22,562 nt of DNA from the NCBI GenBank assembly GCA_009705435.1, contig WLTJ01000004.1, positions 1-22,562 on the forward strand, read 5' to 3'. A model generated the notes under the pieces. The model was not told where the DNA came from. It did no database searches and saw nothing but the letters and a program-made list of their open reading frames with translations. Source of the stretch: Actinomycetota bacterium (GTDB lineage Bacteria > Actinomycetota > Acidimicrobiia > Acidimicrobiales > Ilumatobacteraceae). Shown piece after piece: positions 6,684-14,506 of the stretch (the first letter of the stretch is position 1; the number at the start of each line of letters is the position of its first letter). Made by a program: the position numbers and the translations under genes.

Positions 6684-8838
6684 TTCGTGCAACGACGTTG
6701 CTGAAATAACGATTTGTCGCCACTACCTCGCCACATTCCAGAGTCAGGTCTAGGACAAGTGGACCCTCCGCGAAAGACGCGGTAAGTGTGATGTGGCCGA
6801 CCAATGAGCAATCATCACCGGGGATATCACCCTCCCATCGCCAGACTTGCGGGACTCCAGCAACTTCAAGTGTTGCGCACACAACGGCATCTTTTAGATT
6901 TTCGCGAAGATCACTGACAGCGTGAATAGCAATTCGTATTTCCTCGCCTGGATGCATTGCTATGGGAAGCCGATCGGCGGTGATGATGACTTGGCGGCAG
7001 GCCTCAGCAAGAGTCGTATATGCGAGTTTGGGCACTCGCTGATGATCAAGCACGCTCCACGAAACCATGGGCATCGCATCGTTCAAAAGGAACATGCAGA
7101 ATCCTCCCGTCGGTCGATATTTCAGGCGACGCAAAGTTTCAATGTGATATTTGATGACATCTGATTGATAGATCTGAGTAGCTAGACGCCATTCCTCAAA
7201 TGATGCGAATGCCCTCGGAGGTACATGCTGTTCGAAAATGCTGTACTGCAGACCGTGCTCTGACTCTAAATGTTTCCAATCGAGGTCTGGCCAAAGTGCC
7301 GCGTCAATGAAGTCCGCCGATTCAGGAATCGCTTGCGCTCCAAACTCACTGACAAAACGCACCAAACTCGGCAACTTTGCTGCCAAACCAGGCAAGTCTC
7401 TTTCGTTGCCGTGATACCAACCGAAATAGAAATGTGTATCGGCGCCATCGAGCAATGGGAGGTGGGGGAGAACCCCACTATGGGCGATGACTGGACGCGT
7501 CACATCTGCTTTTTCAAAAGCCCGCTTAATCCACCGATCCAACACACTTTTATTCCAGGAGGGAAGTTGATGACCAGCAATGAAAGGTAAGGCGAATTTT
7601 TTTAAGTCAAATGGTTGCCCTTGACCGAGGTCCCATGTGAATGGCTCATTATGTGCGCACCACACGATGATTGATGGATGGTGACCGAGAAGATTGACGG
7701 CTTCTTCAGCCTGACGAACTGCTTGTTTGCGAATGTGTCGGGCGTAGCCCCATTGCAACGGGAAGTCCTGCCATACCAGCATCCCCAATTCATCGGCAGC
7801 ATCGTATAACTCGGGCCGTGAGATATGCCCGTGAATACGTATGAGGTCAAGACCAGCATCGCGCGCTAGTTCAACATCGCGACGAAGTTCCTCGGTCGTT
7901 GCTTGACCGAGCATGGCTTGCGTTGGAGCCATATTCGCGCCTTTAAGAAATAAACGCTCTCCATTGACTGAATAAATCCAATCATGAACCGCAACTTCGC
8001 GTAGTCCAGTGCGACGAGTAGCGCTATGGCTGAGTTGTCCATCGCAGATCACTTCAATCCGAATGTCGGTGAGATTCTGCGGGCCTAATGACCACGGCCA
8101 CCACAAGGCCGGATCATCAATGTCGATATCCCAGTCAAGAATGTTGAGACCTAATGCCACGGACTTTTCCTGCTCATCAACGACCTTGTCATCAACAAAA
8201 GTGAGAATGCGAATGGGAGCCTCGCCGTTGCTGTCAAGGCGCGCCGTGAGCCGAATATTGGCACGAGCCTCACTAGCGTCGCGACATAAAACTCGCAAGG
8301 CATCAATGCGGACGAGACCTGTGCGTTCAATTCGTACCCCGCGCCAAATACCGCCCGGATTAAAACTGGGATTGATGCAATCCCAATGTTGAAAGACGCC
8401 AGTGATATTGCGTTTGGCTTTTTTATCGCGCTGCGGCGCACAGGTTGCGCCGATTGCCAAGACATGTCCAGTGTCAAGGTCGGCTAATGCGGTGACGTCA
8501 TATGCGTGGGGAACAAAATAACCCTCTGGATCACCGAGGTAGGCCCCATCAAGCCACACATCGCCTTGATAGAACAGTCCATCAAGCACGACAAAGTTAC
8601 GCTCACCATCTTCCGGCTTTTTTAACTCAAAATCCTTGCGATATAAAAGAGGTCCGCTTTCATCGCTAAACATGCTGTGGGATTGCCAATGTCCCGGAAC
8701 AGCAATGAGCGGCCACTCAGCGTCATCAGTGTCAAGTCCCACGCTGGTTCGAAGCGAGTCATCGGTGGCTTTGGTCACCCTCCATTGCCCAGCCAAGTCG
8801 AGGGCGGTCCACTGGCTGGCATTTTGATGAGCGCTCAC
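6679..8838 (-). CDS. Glycoside hydrolase family 2, beta-mannosidase-like, intracellular
   Basis: A retaining exo-glycosidase removing a terminal beta-linked sugar. 719 residues from a GTG. N-terminal sugar-binding jelly-roll about 12-170, immunoglobulin-like domain about 175-285 (ending DWIYSVNGERLFLKGAN), TIM barrel about 290-600, and a C-terminal beta domain about 620-719. The general acid/base is E398 in WCAHNEPF, and the nucleophile is E498 in RFVSEFG; both are present, so activity is expected. No signal peptide or lipobox is visible, so it acts in the cytoplasm on imported oligosaccharides or glycosides. The WQDFP element and overall organisation favour beta-mannosidase or exo-glucosaminidase-like members over LacZ, but specificity is uncertain. 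No sugar transporter or other carbohydrate gene is adjacent. The start has no clear Shine-Dalgarno sequence, so a leaderless mRNA is possible. Confidence 0.85.
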   Translation of the reverse strand: MSAHQNASQWTALDLAGQWRVTKATDDSLRTSVGLDTDDAEWPLIAVPGHWQSHSMFSDESGPLLYRKDFELKKPEDGERNFVVLDGLFYQGDVWLDGAYLGDPEGYFVPHAYDVTALADLDTGHVLAIGATCAPQRDKKAKRNITGVFQHWDCINPSFNPGGIWRGVRIERTGLVRIDALRVLCRDASEARANIRLTARLDSNGEAPIRILTFVDDKVVDEQEKSVALGLNILDWDIDIDDPALWWPWSLGPQNLTDIRIEVICDGQLSHSATRRTGLREVAVHDWIYSVNGERLFLKGANMAPTQAMLGQATTEELRRDVELARDAGLDLIRIHGHISRPELYDAADELGMLVWQDFPLQWGYARHIRKQAVRQAEEAVNLLGHHPSIIVWCAHNEPFTWDLGQGQPFDLKKFALPFIAGHQLPSWNKSVLDRWIKRAFEKADVTRPVIAHSGVLPHLPLLDGADTHFYFGWYHGNERDLPGLAAKLPSLVRFVSEFGAQAIPESADFIDAALWPDLDWKHLESEHGLQYSIFEQHVPPRAFASFEEWRLATQIYQSDVIKYHIETLRRLKYRPTGGFCMFLLNDAMPMVSWSVLDHQRVPKLAYTTLAEACRQVIITADRLPIAMHPGEEIRIAIHAVSDLRENLKDAVVCATLEVAGVPQVWRWEGDIPGDDCSLVGHITLTASFAEGPLVLDLTLECGEVVATNRYFSNVVART

Positions 8839-8906
8839 CTAGCAAACGGTAGTGGACGAAGTGCTCCACCATGCCCTTTGGAAGCTCGGCGTATTACTCT
8901 CAAGAT

Positions 8907-10349
8907 ATGTCTTCTACTCCTGCCCCCTCATCGGCGACTATTAGTCAACTCAAATCTTCGGGTTGGATCTCACGTCCCATCAAAGAGGAGATCCGTCTCA
9001 ACGCGGTTACCAAAATCATGGCTAAGCAACCTCTATTTGAGGGCGTGCTGGGTTATGAAGACACAGTGATGCCGCAGTTAGAGAACGCCATTTTGGCTGG
9101 TCATGATGTGATCTTTTTGGGAGAGCGAGGTCAAGCCAAGACGCGTATTATTCGCAGTCTGACCGGCTTGCTTGATGAGTGGATGCCGATCATTGCCGGA
9201 AGTGAGATTAATGATGATCCGTATAACCCGGTCTCCAAACATGCTCGCGATTTGGTTGAAGAACTCGGCGACGATGCCCCGATTGCGTGGGTTCATCGTG
9301 ATGTTCGCTACGGCGAAAAGTTGGCTACACCAGATACCTCAATCGCCGACCTCATTGGTGAGGTGGACCCGATCAAGGTCGCCGAGGGTCGGTACCTCAG
9401 TGACGAATTAACACTCCATTATGGTTTGGTGCCGCGCACCAACCGAGGCATCTTCGCAATCAACGAACTCCCCGATTTATCCGAACGAATCCAAGTCGGC
9501 TTATTGAACATTCTTGAAGAGCGAGATGTGCAAGTGCGCGGTTACAAAATTCGCTTACCGATTGATGTGTTGCTAGTGGCGTCTGCCAACCCTGAGGATT
9601 ACACAAATCGTGGGCGAATCATCACTCCGCTTAAAGACCGTTTCGGAAGCCAGATCCGTACTCACTACCCACTTGAGACGGATACGGAAGTGCAGATCGT
9701 GCGCCAAGAAGCCCGCCCACCGAGTGTCGGTAATGTTACGGTCACTGTTCCCGCCTATATGGAGCGTGTTGTAGCAACCTTTAGTCAGCTAGCCCGCAGT
9801 AGCAGTCAGGTGAATCAGCGCAGTGGTGTCAGCGTGCGGTTGAGCGTCAGCAACTACGAGGTGATGGCAGCGAATGCGCTGCGCCGGGGTTTGCGTTTGG
9901 GCGAAACGAATGTAGTTCCACGAGTATGCGATCTTGAAGCCTTTGCTGCTTCGACGGGTGGCAAGATTGAGATTGAGGCTCTCGAGGAAGGCCGCGAGGG
10001 GCAAGTATTACGCGACCTGATTAAAGCCTCAGTACTGACCGTCTTTCGTGAAGTTGTCAGCCCCGAATTGACTCGGGCAGTGTTGGCGAGTTTTGAAGAA
10101 GGCGCCGTGGTACACACTGGCGAAGATGTTGGATCCGAAGATCAGGCCATGTTGTTGGGCAATATTCCAGCCTTGCGCCCGATTGTTGATTCATTGATCG
10201 AAGGCGATGACAGCGCTGCAAGTGTGGCGGCAGCGGTTGAATTTGTACTTGAAGGCATGCATCTCTCCAAGCGCCTGAATAAAGACACAAGCGCTACTGG
10301 TGGAGGCACCTATCGTTCGCGAACAGTGACTCCGTCGGCGAACAATTAA
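8907..10349 (+). CDS. AAA+ ATPase, magnesium-chelatase subunit I/MoxR-like (Rv0958-like)
   Basis: 480 residues from the ATG at 8907; an in-frame ATG at 8871 would add 12 residues. Neither has a clear ribosome site. TATTAC at 8892-8897 lies 9 nt before the 8907 ATG and could be a -10 for a leaderless message. Walker A is GERGQAKT (72-79). The Walker B position reads GIFAINELPD (181-190), with Asn where Asp is usual, followed by the conserved Glu; sensor/arginine region LLVASANPEDYTNRGRIITP and LKDRFGSQIRTHYP. This matches the actinobacterial family often labelled magnesium chelatase (M. tuberculosis Rv0958, from memory), presumed chaperone-like remodelling ATPases that work with a von Willebrand A-domain partner. 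No such partner lies next to it here. It is not a tetrapyrrole-cluster gene by context. Confidence 0.85.
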   Translation: MSSTPAPSSATISQLKSSGWISRPIKEEIRLNAVTKIMAKQPLFEGVLGYEDTVMPQLENAILAGHDVIFLGERGQAKTRIIRSLTGLLDEWMPIIAGSEINDDPYNPVSKHARDLVEELGDDAPIAWVHRDVRYGEKLATPDTSIADLIGEVDPIKVAEGRYLSDELTLHYGLVPRTNRGIFAINELPDLSERIQVGLLNILEERDVQVRGYKIRLPIDVLLVASANPEDYTNRGRIITPLKDRFGSQIRTHYPLETDTEVQIVRQEARPPSVGNVTVTVPAYMERVVATFSQLARSSSQVNQRSGVSVRLSVSNYEVMAANALRRGLRLGETNVVPRVCDLEAFAASTGGKIEIEALEEGREGQVLRDLIKASVLTVFREVVSPELTRAVLASFEEGAVVHTGEDVGSEDQAMLLGNIPALRPIVDSLIEGDDSAASVAAAVEFVLEGMHLSKRLNKDTSATGGGTYRSRTVTPSANN

Positions 10350-10718
10350 TTATTGTTGCAGTTTGCTTTCAATATCTTTGAGAGCGCTGACCAGGCGATC
10401 AGTTTCACTGCGATGCTCGTGAACTAAACGTACTAGCCAAAAGCGCATAAATCGTGCCAGCGAGTAGCGCACGAAGAGCGCTGTCCCTGCAATGACTAGT
10501 GCTAGACCGATTAAAGTACCGGTTGCTAAAAATGCAATCTGATCGCCGAGAATGGCTGAACCGCTGGCCTGGAAACCACCGAAGATAGCCATGCCTACGC
10601 CGGCAACGAGGCCCACAACTCCGAGCACGAGAAGCCAATGTTCTCTATCCGCGCGAGCTCCACGCAACTTCAACTCGCCGATTTCTTCGGTAAAGGTTTG
10701 AATGCGATCTTCGTTCAT
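10350..10718 (-). CDS. Small two-helix membrane protein of unknown function
   Basis: 122 residues, not recognised. A charged N-terminus (about 1-27) with a possible short amphipathic helix precedes two hydrophobic segments, about 28-48 and 60-84, then a basic stretch (RYSLARFMRFWLVR) and a heptad-like charged tail, HEHRSETDRLVSALKDIESKLQQ in part, that could form a coiled coil. Topology is probably both ends cytoplasmic. The start is well supported: AAAGGA lies about 6 nt before the ATG. Its TAA directly abuts the TAA of the upstream convergent ATPase gene with no base between them. A role with that ATPase is possible but not shown. Confidence 0.7.
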   Translation of the reverse strand: MNEDRIQTFTEEIGELKLRGARADREHWLLVLGVVGLVAGVGMAIFGGFQASGSAILGDQIAFLATGTLIGLALVIAGTALFVRYSLARFMRFWLVRLVHEHRSETDRLVSALKDIESKLQQ

Positions 10719-10771
10719 TTTGTTTCCTTTTCTATTCTAGGTATTTGAGGCATTGGTACTGATCAATAAAA

Positions 10772-11476
10772 TTAAGAGCCTAAATAAGCACTTGCTAATA
10801 CATCTTCGCCGATTTCAGAGGCCTTACCGAATGCTTGGACCTTGCCATGAGCCAGCAACACTGCTTGGTCAGCGACTCCGAGGACGGTTCGGGCAAATTG
10901 CTCGACAACCAGCACGGAAACTCCTTCGGCTGCAATGGCTGCCACTTGCTGATAGAGCTCAGAGACAATCAGGGGTGCCAGACCCATTGACAATTCATCG
11001 AGCAGCAGAATGACGGGATCAGTTGCCAGGGCGCGGGCCAAAGACAACATCTGCTGTTCTCCACCGGACATTGTTCCTGCCAACTGCGAACGCCGCTCAG
11101 CCAAACGTGGGAAGCGGGCGTAAGTGCTGTGTTCGATATCAGACAACTTATGACCGCTGTAAGTAGCCATCAATAAGTTTTCTCGGACAGTCAAGTTTGG
11201 AAAGATGCCTCGACCTTCAGGGATCGTGCAAAGTCCTGCTCGAGCAAGAGCATTTGCTGAGGCACCAGTGGCATCGCGACCTGCGATCATCAATTGTCCG
11301 GCTGATGGTCGCAATATTCCGCTCGCTACTTTAATCAGTGTGCTTTTTCCAGCCCCATTAGGTCCGAGTAGAGCCACGACTTCACCGCGACCCACTGTGA
11401 GATTCACACCGTGTAAGACCTCAATTGATCCGTATGAAGCGCGTATATTTCGCAGTTCAAGAATTGGTGTGTTCAC
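10772..11476 (-). CDS. livF: Liv-type ABC transporter ATP-binding protein (LivF)
   Basis: One of two nucleotide-binding subunits of a branched-chain amino acid-type (HAAT) importer. 234 residues. Walker A GPNGAGKST (38-46), signature MSGGEQQ (136-142), Walker B VILLLDE (155-161). Short length and the IPEGRGIFPNLTVRENL stretch typify LivF. The GTG start overlaps the livG TGA by 4 nt (GTGA) with GGAG 7 nt upstream. Last gene of livK-HM-G-F; no hairpin terminator is visible in the 53 bases before the next gene on the same strand. Confidence 0.94.
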   Translation of the reverse strand: MNTPILELRNIRASYGSIEVLHGVNLTVGRGEVVALLGPNGAGKSTLIKVASGILRPSAGQLMIAGRDATGASANALARAGLCTIPEGRGIFPNLTVRENLLMATYSGHKLSDIEHSTYARFPRLAERRSQLAGTMSGGEQQMLSLARALATDPVILLLDELSMGLAPLIVSELYQQVAAIAAEGVSVLVVEQFARTVLGVADQAVLLAHGKVQAFGKASEIGEDVLASAYLGS

Positions 11477-12183
11477 GACGGCGCTCCGAGGTAGGCCTGT
11501 AAAACCTGGGGATCATGTTGAATGTGTTCAGGGGTGCCATGAGCGATGATCATGCCGAGATCTAAGACGTAGATGGAGTCACACACACGCATCACCAAAC
11601 TCATGTCATGTTCAACAAGTAATACTCCGAGACCATCCTCAGTGAGTTCGCGTAAAAGTGTTCCTAAGCGATCGCTTTCGCTCTCATCAAGACCTGAGGC
11701 TGGCTCATCAAGTAATAGAAGTTGTGGTCCAGTCGCTAATGCGCGCGCTATTTCTACCAAGCGGGCTGAGCCAGTTGGTAACTCGCCAGCAGTTTTATCT
11801 GCGAGATGAGATACGCCAACTTTTTCTAGCAAGCGATTGACTGTTGCATCAATATTTGTTAACGAGGCAAGTTCGGCGGCAACACGCACATTGTCGCGAA
11901 CCGTCAGCGAGGCAAAAAGTTCAAGTCGCTGAAAAGTTCTCGCTAAGCCACGCTTGGCTCGACGGTGTGGACTCTCATGACTGATATCCACACCATTAAC
12001 GCTCACCATCCCGGCGGTGGGATCTTGCATTCCACTGATGACGTTGAAGAGGGTTGTCTTGCCGGCACCGTTGGGACCAATCAGTCCTGTGGTCTCTCCC
12101 GCTTGAACATCAAGGTCAACTCCACCCACGGCCATCACTCCGCCAAAGCGAACCATGACCTCGCGAATTTCGAGAAGTGCCAT
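11473..12183 (-). CDS. livG: Liv-type ABC transporter ATP-binding protein (LivG)
   Basis: Second ATPase subunit of the importer. 236 residues. Walker A GPNGAGKTT (36-44), the LivG-specific signature variant LPTGSARL (135-142) and Walker B LLLLDEP (155-161), followed by a LivG-like C-terminal stretch with HGTPEHIQHDPQVLQAYLG. The ATG shares one base with the stop of the permease gene (TAATG) and has AGGGG about 9 nt upstream, consistent with coupled translation. Confidence 0.95.
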   Translation of the reverse strand: MALLEIREVMVRFGGVMAVGGVDLDVQAGETTGLIGPNGAGKTTLFNVISGMQDPTAGMVSVNGVDISHESPHRRAKRGLARTFQRLELFASLTVRDNVRVAAELASLTNIDATVNRLLEKVGVSHLADKTAGELPTGSARLVEIARALATGPQLLLLDEPASGLDESESDRLGTLLRELTEDGLGVLLVEHDMSLVMRVCDSIYVLDLGMIIAHGTPEHIQHDPQVLQAYLGAPS

Positions 12184-14456
12184 TAGATAGTCACCCCTAA
12201 TTCGCGTTCGACATTGTCCAACTCATCAGGCGTGAGCGCCACATCGAGCCCCAATAGATCGGGTGAGGAGTGATGAATTCTTGGAGCGTTCTCTGCAACG
12301 CGTTGAGTGCCGACGCCGAAGATTGCGACCAATAAGATCAGCGATAACAAACGCTTGCCCGTTGAATCAACTGCTTGATCCCAGTCGACACCAAGGGAGA
12401 TGGCCAAGCCAGTCAGAGCAATCGCACTTGCCCACCAGCGACGCTGAGAGGTTCCATCGATGATGGCGATGAGATTCGGCATGACCGCTAAAAACCAAAA
12501 CACGCCACCGATGAAAAATGCCCAATGAGAAATGATCCGTGAGGCATCAAGAGCCCAAATTCCCACGCCTCCGAGAGCCGAGAAAGAAATGATTCCCCAA
12601 CGATTGAGGAGTGGTCTGAATTTCTCAGAAATCTGAGAGGTGGCACCACTTGGATTGCGACCCAAAGTGATTCCAGTCAGTCCAGGCATGATCTTGGTGA
12701 TGTTCTTCAGGCTCGGTACGGCGTTGGCGAGAACTGCGTTGCCACCCAGTAATAGACCACCGAAGAGAGCGCCCCCGACTGTGCCCACTCCGCCGACAAC
12801 GGCCAATAACACAATCGGTAAACTTTGCGTGAAGTCATATTGTTGAGGACTGACCTTGTCGCCAGCGAGGGCACCTGCGCATGCGGCGATCCCCGCAGAA
12901 ATAGCGAATGCTGCCAATTTGGTTTGAGTCAGATTCATACCGAGGGTCGCGGCTGCTACGGGGGAATCTTTGAGAGCGATCAAGCGGCGTCCCAAGCGAC
13001 TTCGTCGGAGTGCAATGACGCCAAGGCCGAGCAGTGAAAAAGCAGTGGCACTGAGTATCAATCGACCCCGAGGGGAGTTGATATCAATAAACGGAATGTC
13101 AAGAATTGGTACAGAGATATTGCCACTCATAAAAGTCTGGCGTTGGTTGAAGATTAATTTCGTCACCAATACGGCGAAGGCGGCTGTTGACAGAGCCAGG
13201 TAAATACCCGAGAGTCGTATCGCTGGGAGAGCGACGGCAGCTCCGACGATTGCCACAATCGTGATGGCGGCGAGCAAAGTGAGCAGGTTGCCGTCACCGG
13301 GCAACTTTGACATTGCTACTGCGCCTAGCCCAGCAAAAGTCAGTGGAGCAAGCGACATTTGTCCGGCATATCCAGTGAGTGGCACAAGTGAAAGGGCGAC
13401 GATAGCCAAAGTAAAGCCATTGAGTAGAAATAGCGTGTTTGAACGCGTGAGCATGCCCGAAATGCCGACGACGACGACGATCAATGAGACTGCACCAAGA
13501 ACAGCGGTGTTCCAACTGGGCACTTTATTCTCTTCGCGAAATCGCACTGTCCCTGCTCGCAATCGCGACTGCGGACGAACTAGAAGAGCGACGAATAGAA
13601 CGATGGTCGGGATTGATGCACGAATACCTGATAATCCAAATCCCATGAAGGATTGTGGGAACCATGAGTTATCCGAGAACTGCAGATAGTAGGCATCTAG
13701 CAATCCCAAGACTGCAGCCCCAGCAAAGGTACGGGGGAGACTTTTGAGGCCCCCGATGATGGCTGCGGCATAAGCATTGATCACTAACAGGACGAGGGGT
13801 TCAATATTTAGTTGTTGTTCGCCAGCTAACAAGATGCCAGCCAAACCAGCCAACATTGCACTCAGAGCCCAGGCAAACATTGCGACCCGATTCGGACGCC
13901 CTCCGTTAAGTTCAGTGAGCGATCGATCATCAACAACGGCGCGCATCGCCACACCCATGCGAGTTCGGAACAGCAACAAGCGCAATACGATGGCGACAAC
14001 GACGGCGCAGCCAAAAGTAATGAGTTTGTGCCAGCTGACATTGATCCCACCGATATGGATTGTGTTGCCTTCAAAGAATTTAAGAAAGGCTTCGCGACTC
14101 CCATTGCTCGGCCACACCGTATTTGCCAGACCGATCATGAAGGCAAAGAGGGCAACCGTGACCGATAAACGCACAACCTCGGTTGTGCCTTGTAGCCCGC
14201 GCATCACTATTCGTTCAGTGAGAAGCCCAAACAAAGGGCAGAGGATAAAGAGCGTGATGAACAGTGCTAAGGGAGCCGATAGATCCCAATCAAAACGCAA
14301 TTGCCAGTAGGTGAAAGCCGCCAACATTCCGGTAGCACCGTGGGCCAAATTAAAAATACCCGAAGTCGTATACGTGACAACAAGGCCACTCGCTACGACG
14401 GCGTAGATTGCACCCGTTGACAGCCCAATGATCGTGAACGTCAGCAGTTCTTGCAT
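12183..14456 (-). CDS. Fused LivH-LivM ABC transporter permease with a C-terminal membrane extension
   Basis: Both transmembrane subunits of the importer in one 757-residue chain. LivH half about 1-300: typical start LLTFTIIGLSTGAIYAV and SGIFNLAHGATG, with its coupling loop near 168-185 (GVAMRAVVDDRSLTELNG). LivM half about 315-600: LTGYAGQMSLAPLTFAGLGAV near 360-380 and coupling loop GRRLIALKDSPVAAATLGMN (489-508). LivHM fusions are common in actinomycetes. Unusual here is a further 140-residue tail (about 615-757) with three or four extra hydrophobic segments and a soluble end (LGLDVALTPDELDNVERELG). The Shine-Dalgarno sequence is weak. Frame is continuous with no sign of a fusion artefact. 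Confidence 0.93.
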   Translation of the reverse strand: MQELLTFTIIGLSTGAIYAVVASGLVVTYTTSGIFNLAHGATGMLAAFTYWQLRFDWDLSAPLALFITLFILCPLFGLLTERIVMRGLQGTTEVVRLSVTVALFAFMIGLANTVWPSNGSREAFLKFFEGNTIHIGGINVSWHKLITFGCAVVVAIVLRLLLFRTRMGVAMRAVVDDRSLTELNGGRPNRVAMFAWALSAMLAGLAGILLAGEQQLNIEPLVLLVINAYAAAIIGGLKSLPRTFAGAAVLGLLDAYYLQFSDNSWFPQSFMGFGLSGIRASIPTIVLFVALLVRPQSRLRAGTVRFREENKVPSWNTAVLGAVSLIVVVVGISGMLTRSNTLFLLNGFTLAIVALSLVPLTGYAGQMSLAPLTFAGLGAVAMSKLPGDGNLLTLLAAITIVAIVGAAVALPAIRLSGIYLALSTAAFAVLVTKLIFNQRQTFMSGNISVPILDIPFIDINSPRGRLILSATAFSLLGLGVIALRRSRLGRRLIALKDSPVAAATLGMNLTQTKLAAFAISAGIAACAGALAGDKVSPQQYDFTQSLPIVLLAVVGGVGTVGGALFGGLLLGGNAVLANAVPSLKNITKIMPGLTGITLGRNPSGATSQISEKFRPLLNRWGIISFSALGGVGIWALDASRIISHWAFFIGGVFWFLAVMPNLIAIIDGTSQRRWWASAIALTGLAISLGVDWDQAVDSTGKRLLSLILLVAIFGVGTQRVAENAPRIHHSSPDLLGLDVALTPDELDNVERELGVTI

Positions 14457-14467
14457 CAGCAGTCAGT

Positions 14468-14506
14468 CTTAATCAATGGATCACCGAATTCAAGGAAGTG
14501 ATTAAG
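14468..14506 (-). repeat. Hairpin between the binding-protein and permease genes of the liv operon
   Basis: A perfect 8-bp inverted repeat, CTTAATCA (14468-14475) and TGATTAAG (14499-14506), with a 23-nt loop, overlapping the binding-protein stop codon at 14502-14504. It lacks a U run. In binding-protein-first ABC operons such hairpins can stabilise the upstream message; that role here is inference. Confidence 0.35.

Noticed and set aside
8009..8392. Plus-strand open frame opposite the GH2 gene
   Set aside because: Basic, low-complexity translation opposite a well-supported gene; no independent signal.
12183..14456. Possible frameshift or assembly fusion of LivH and LivM
   Set aside because: Frame is continuous, the linker is sensible and such fusions are common in actinomycetes.
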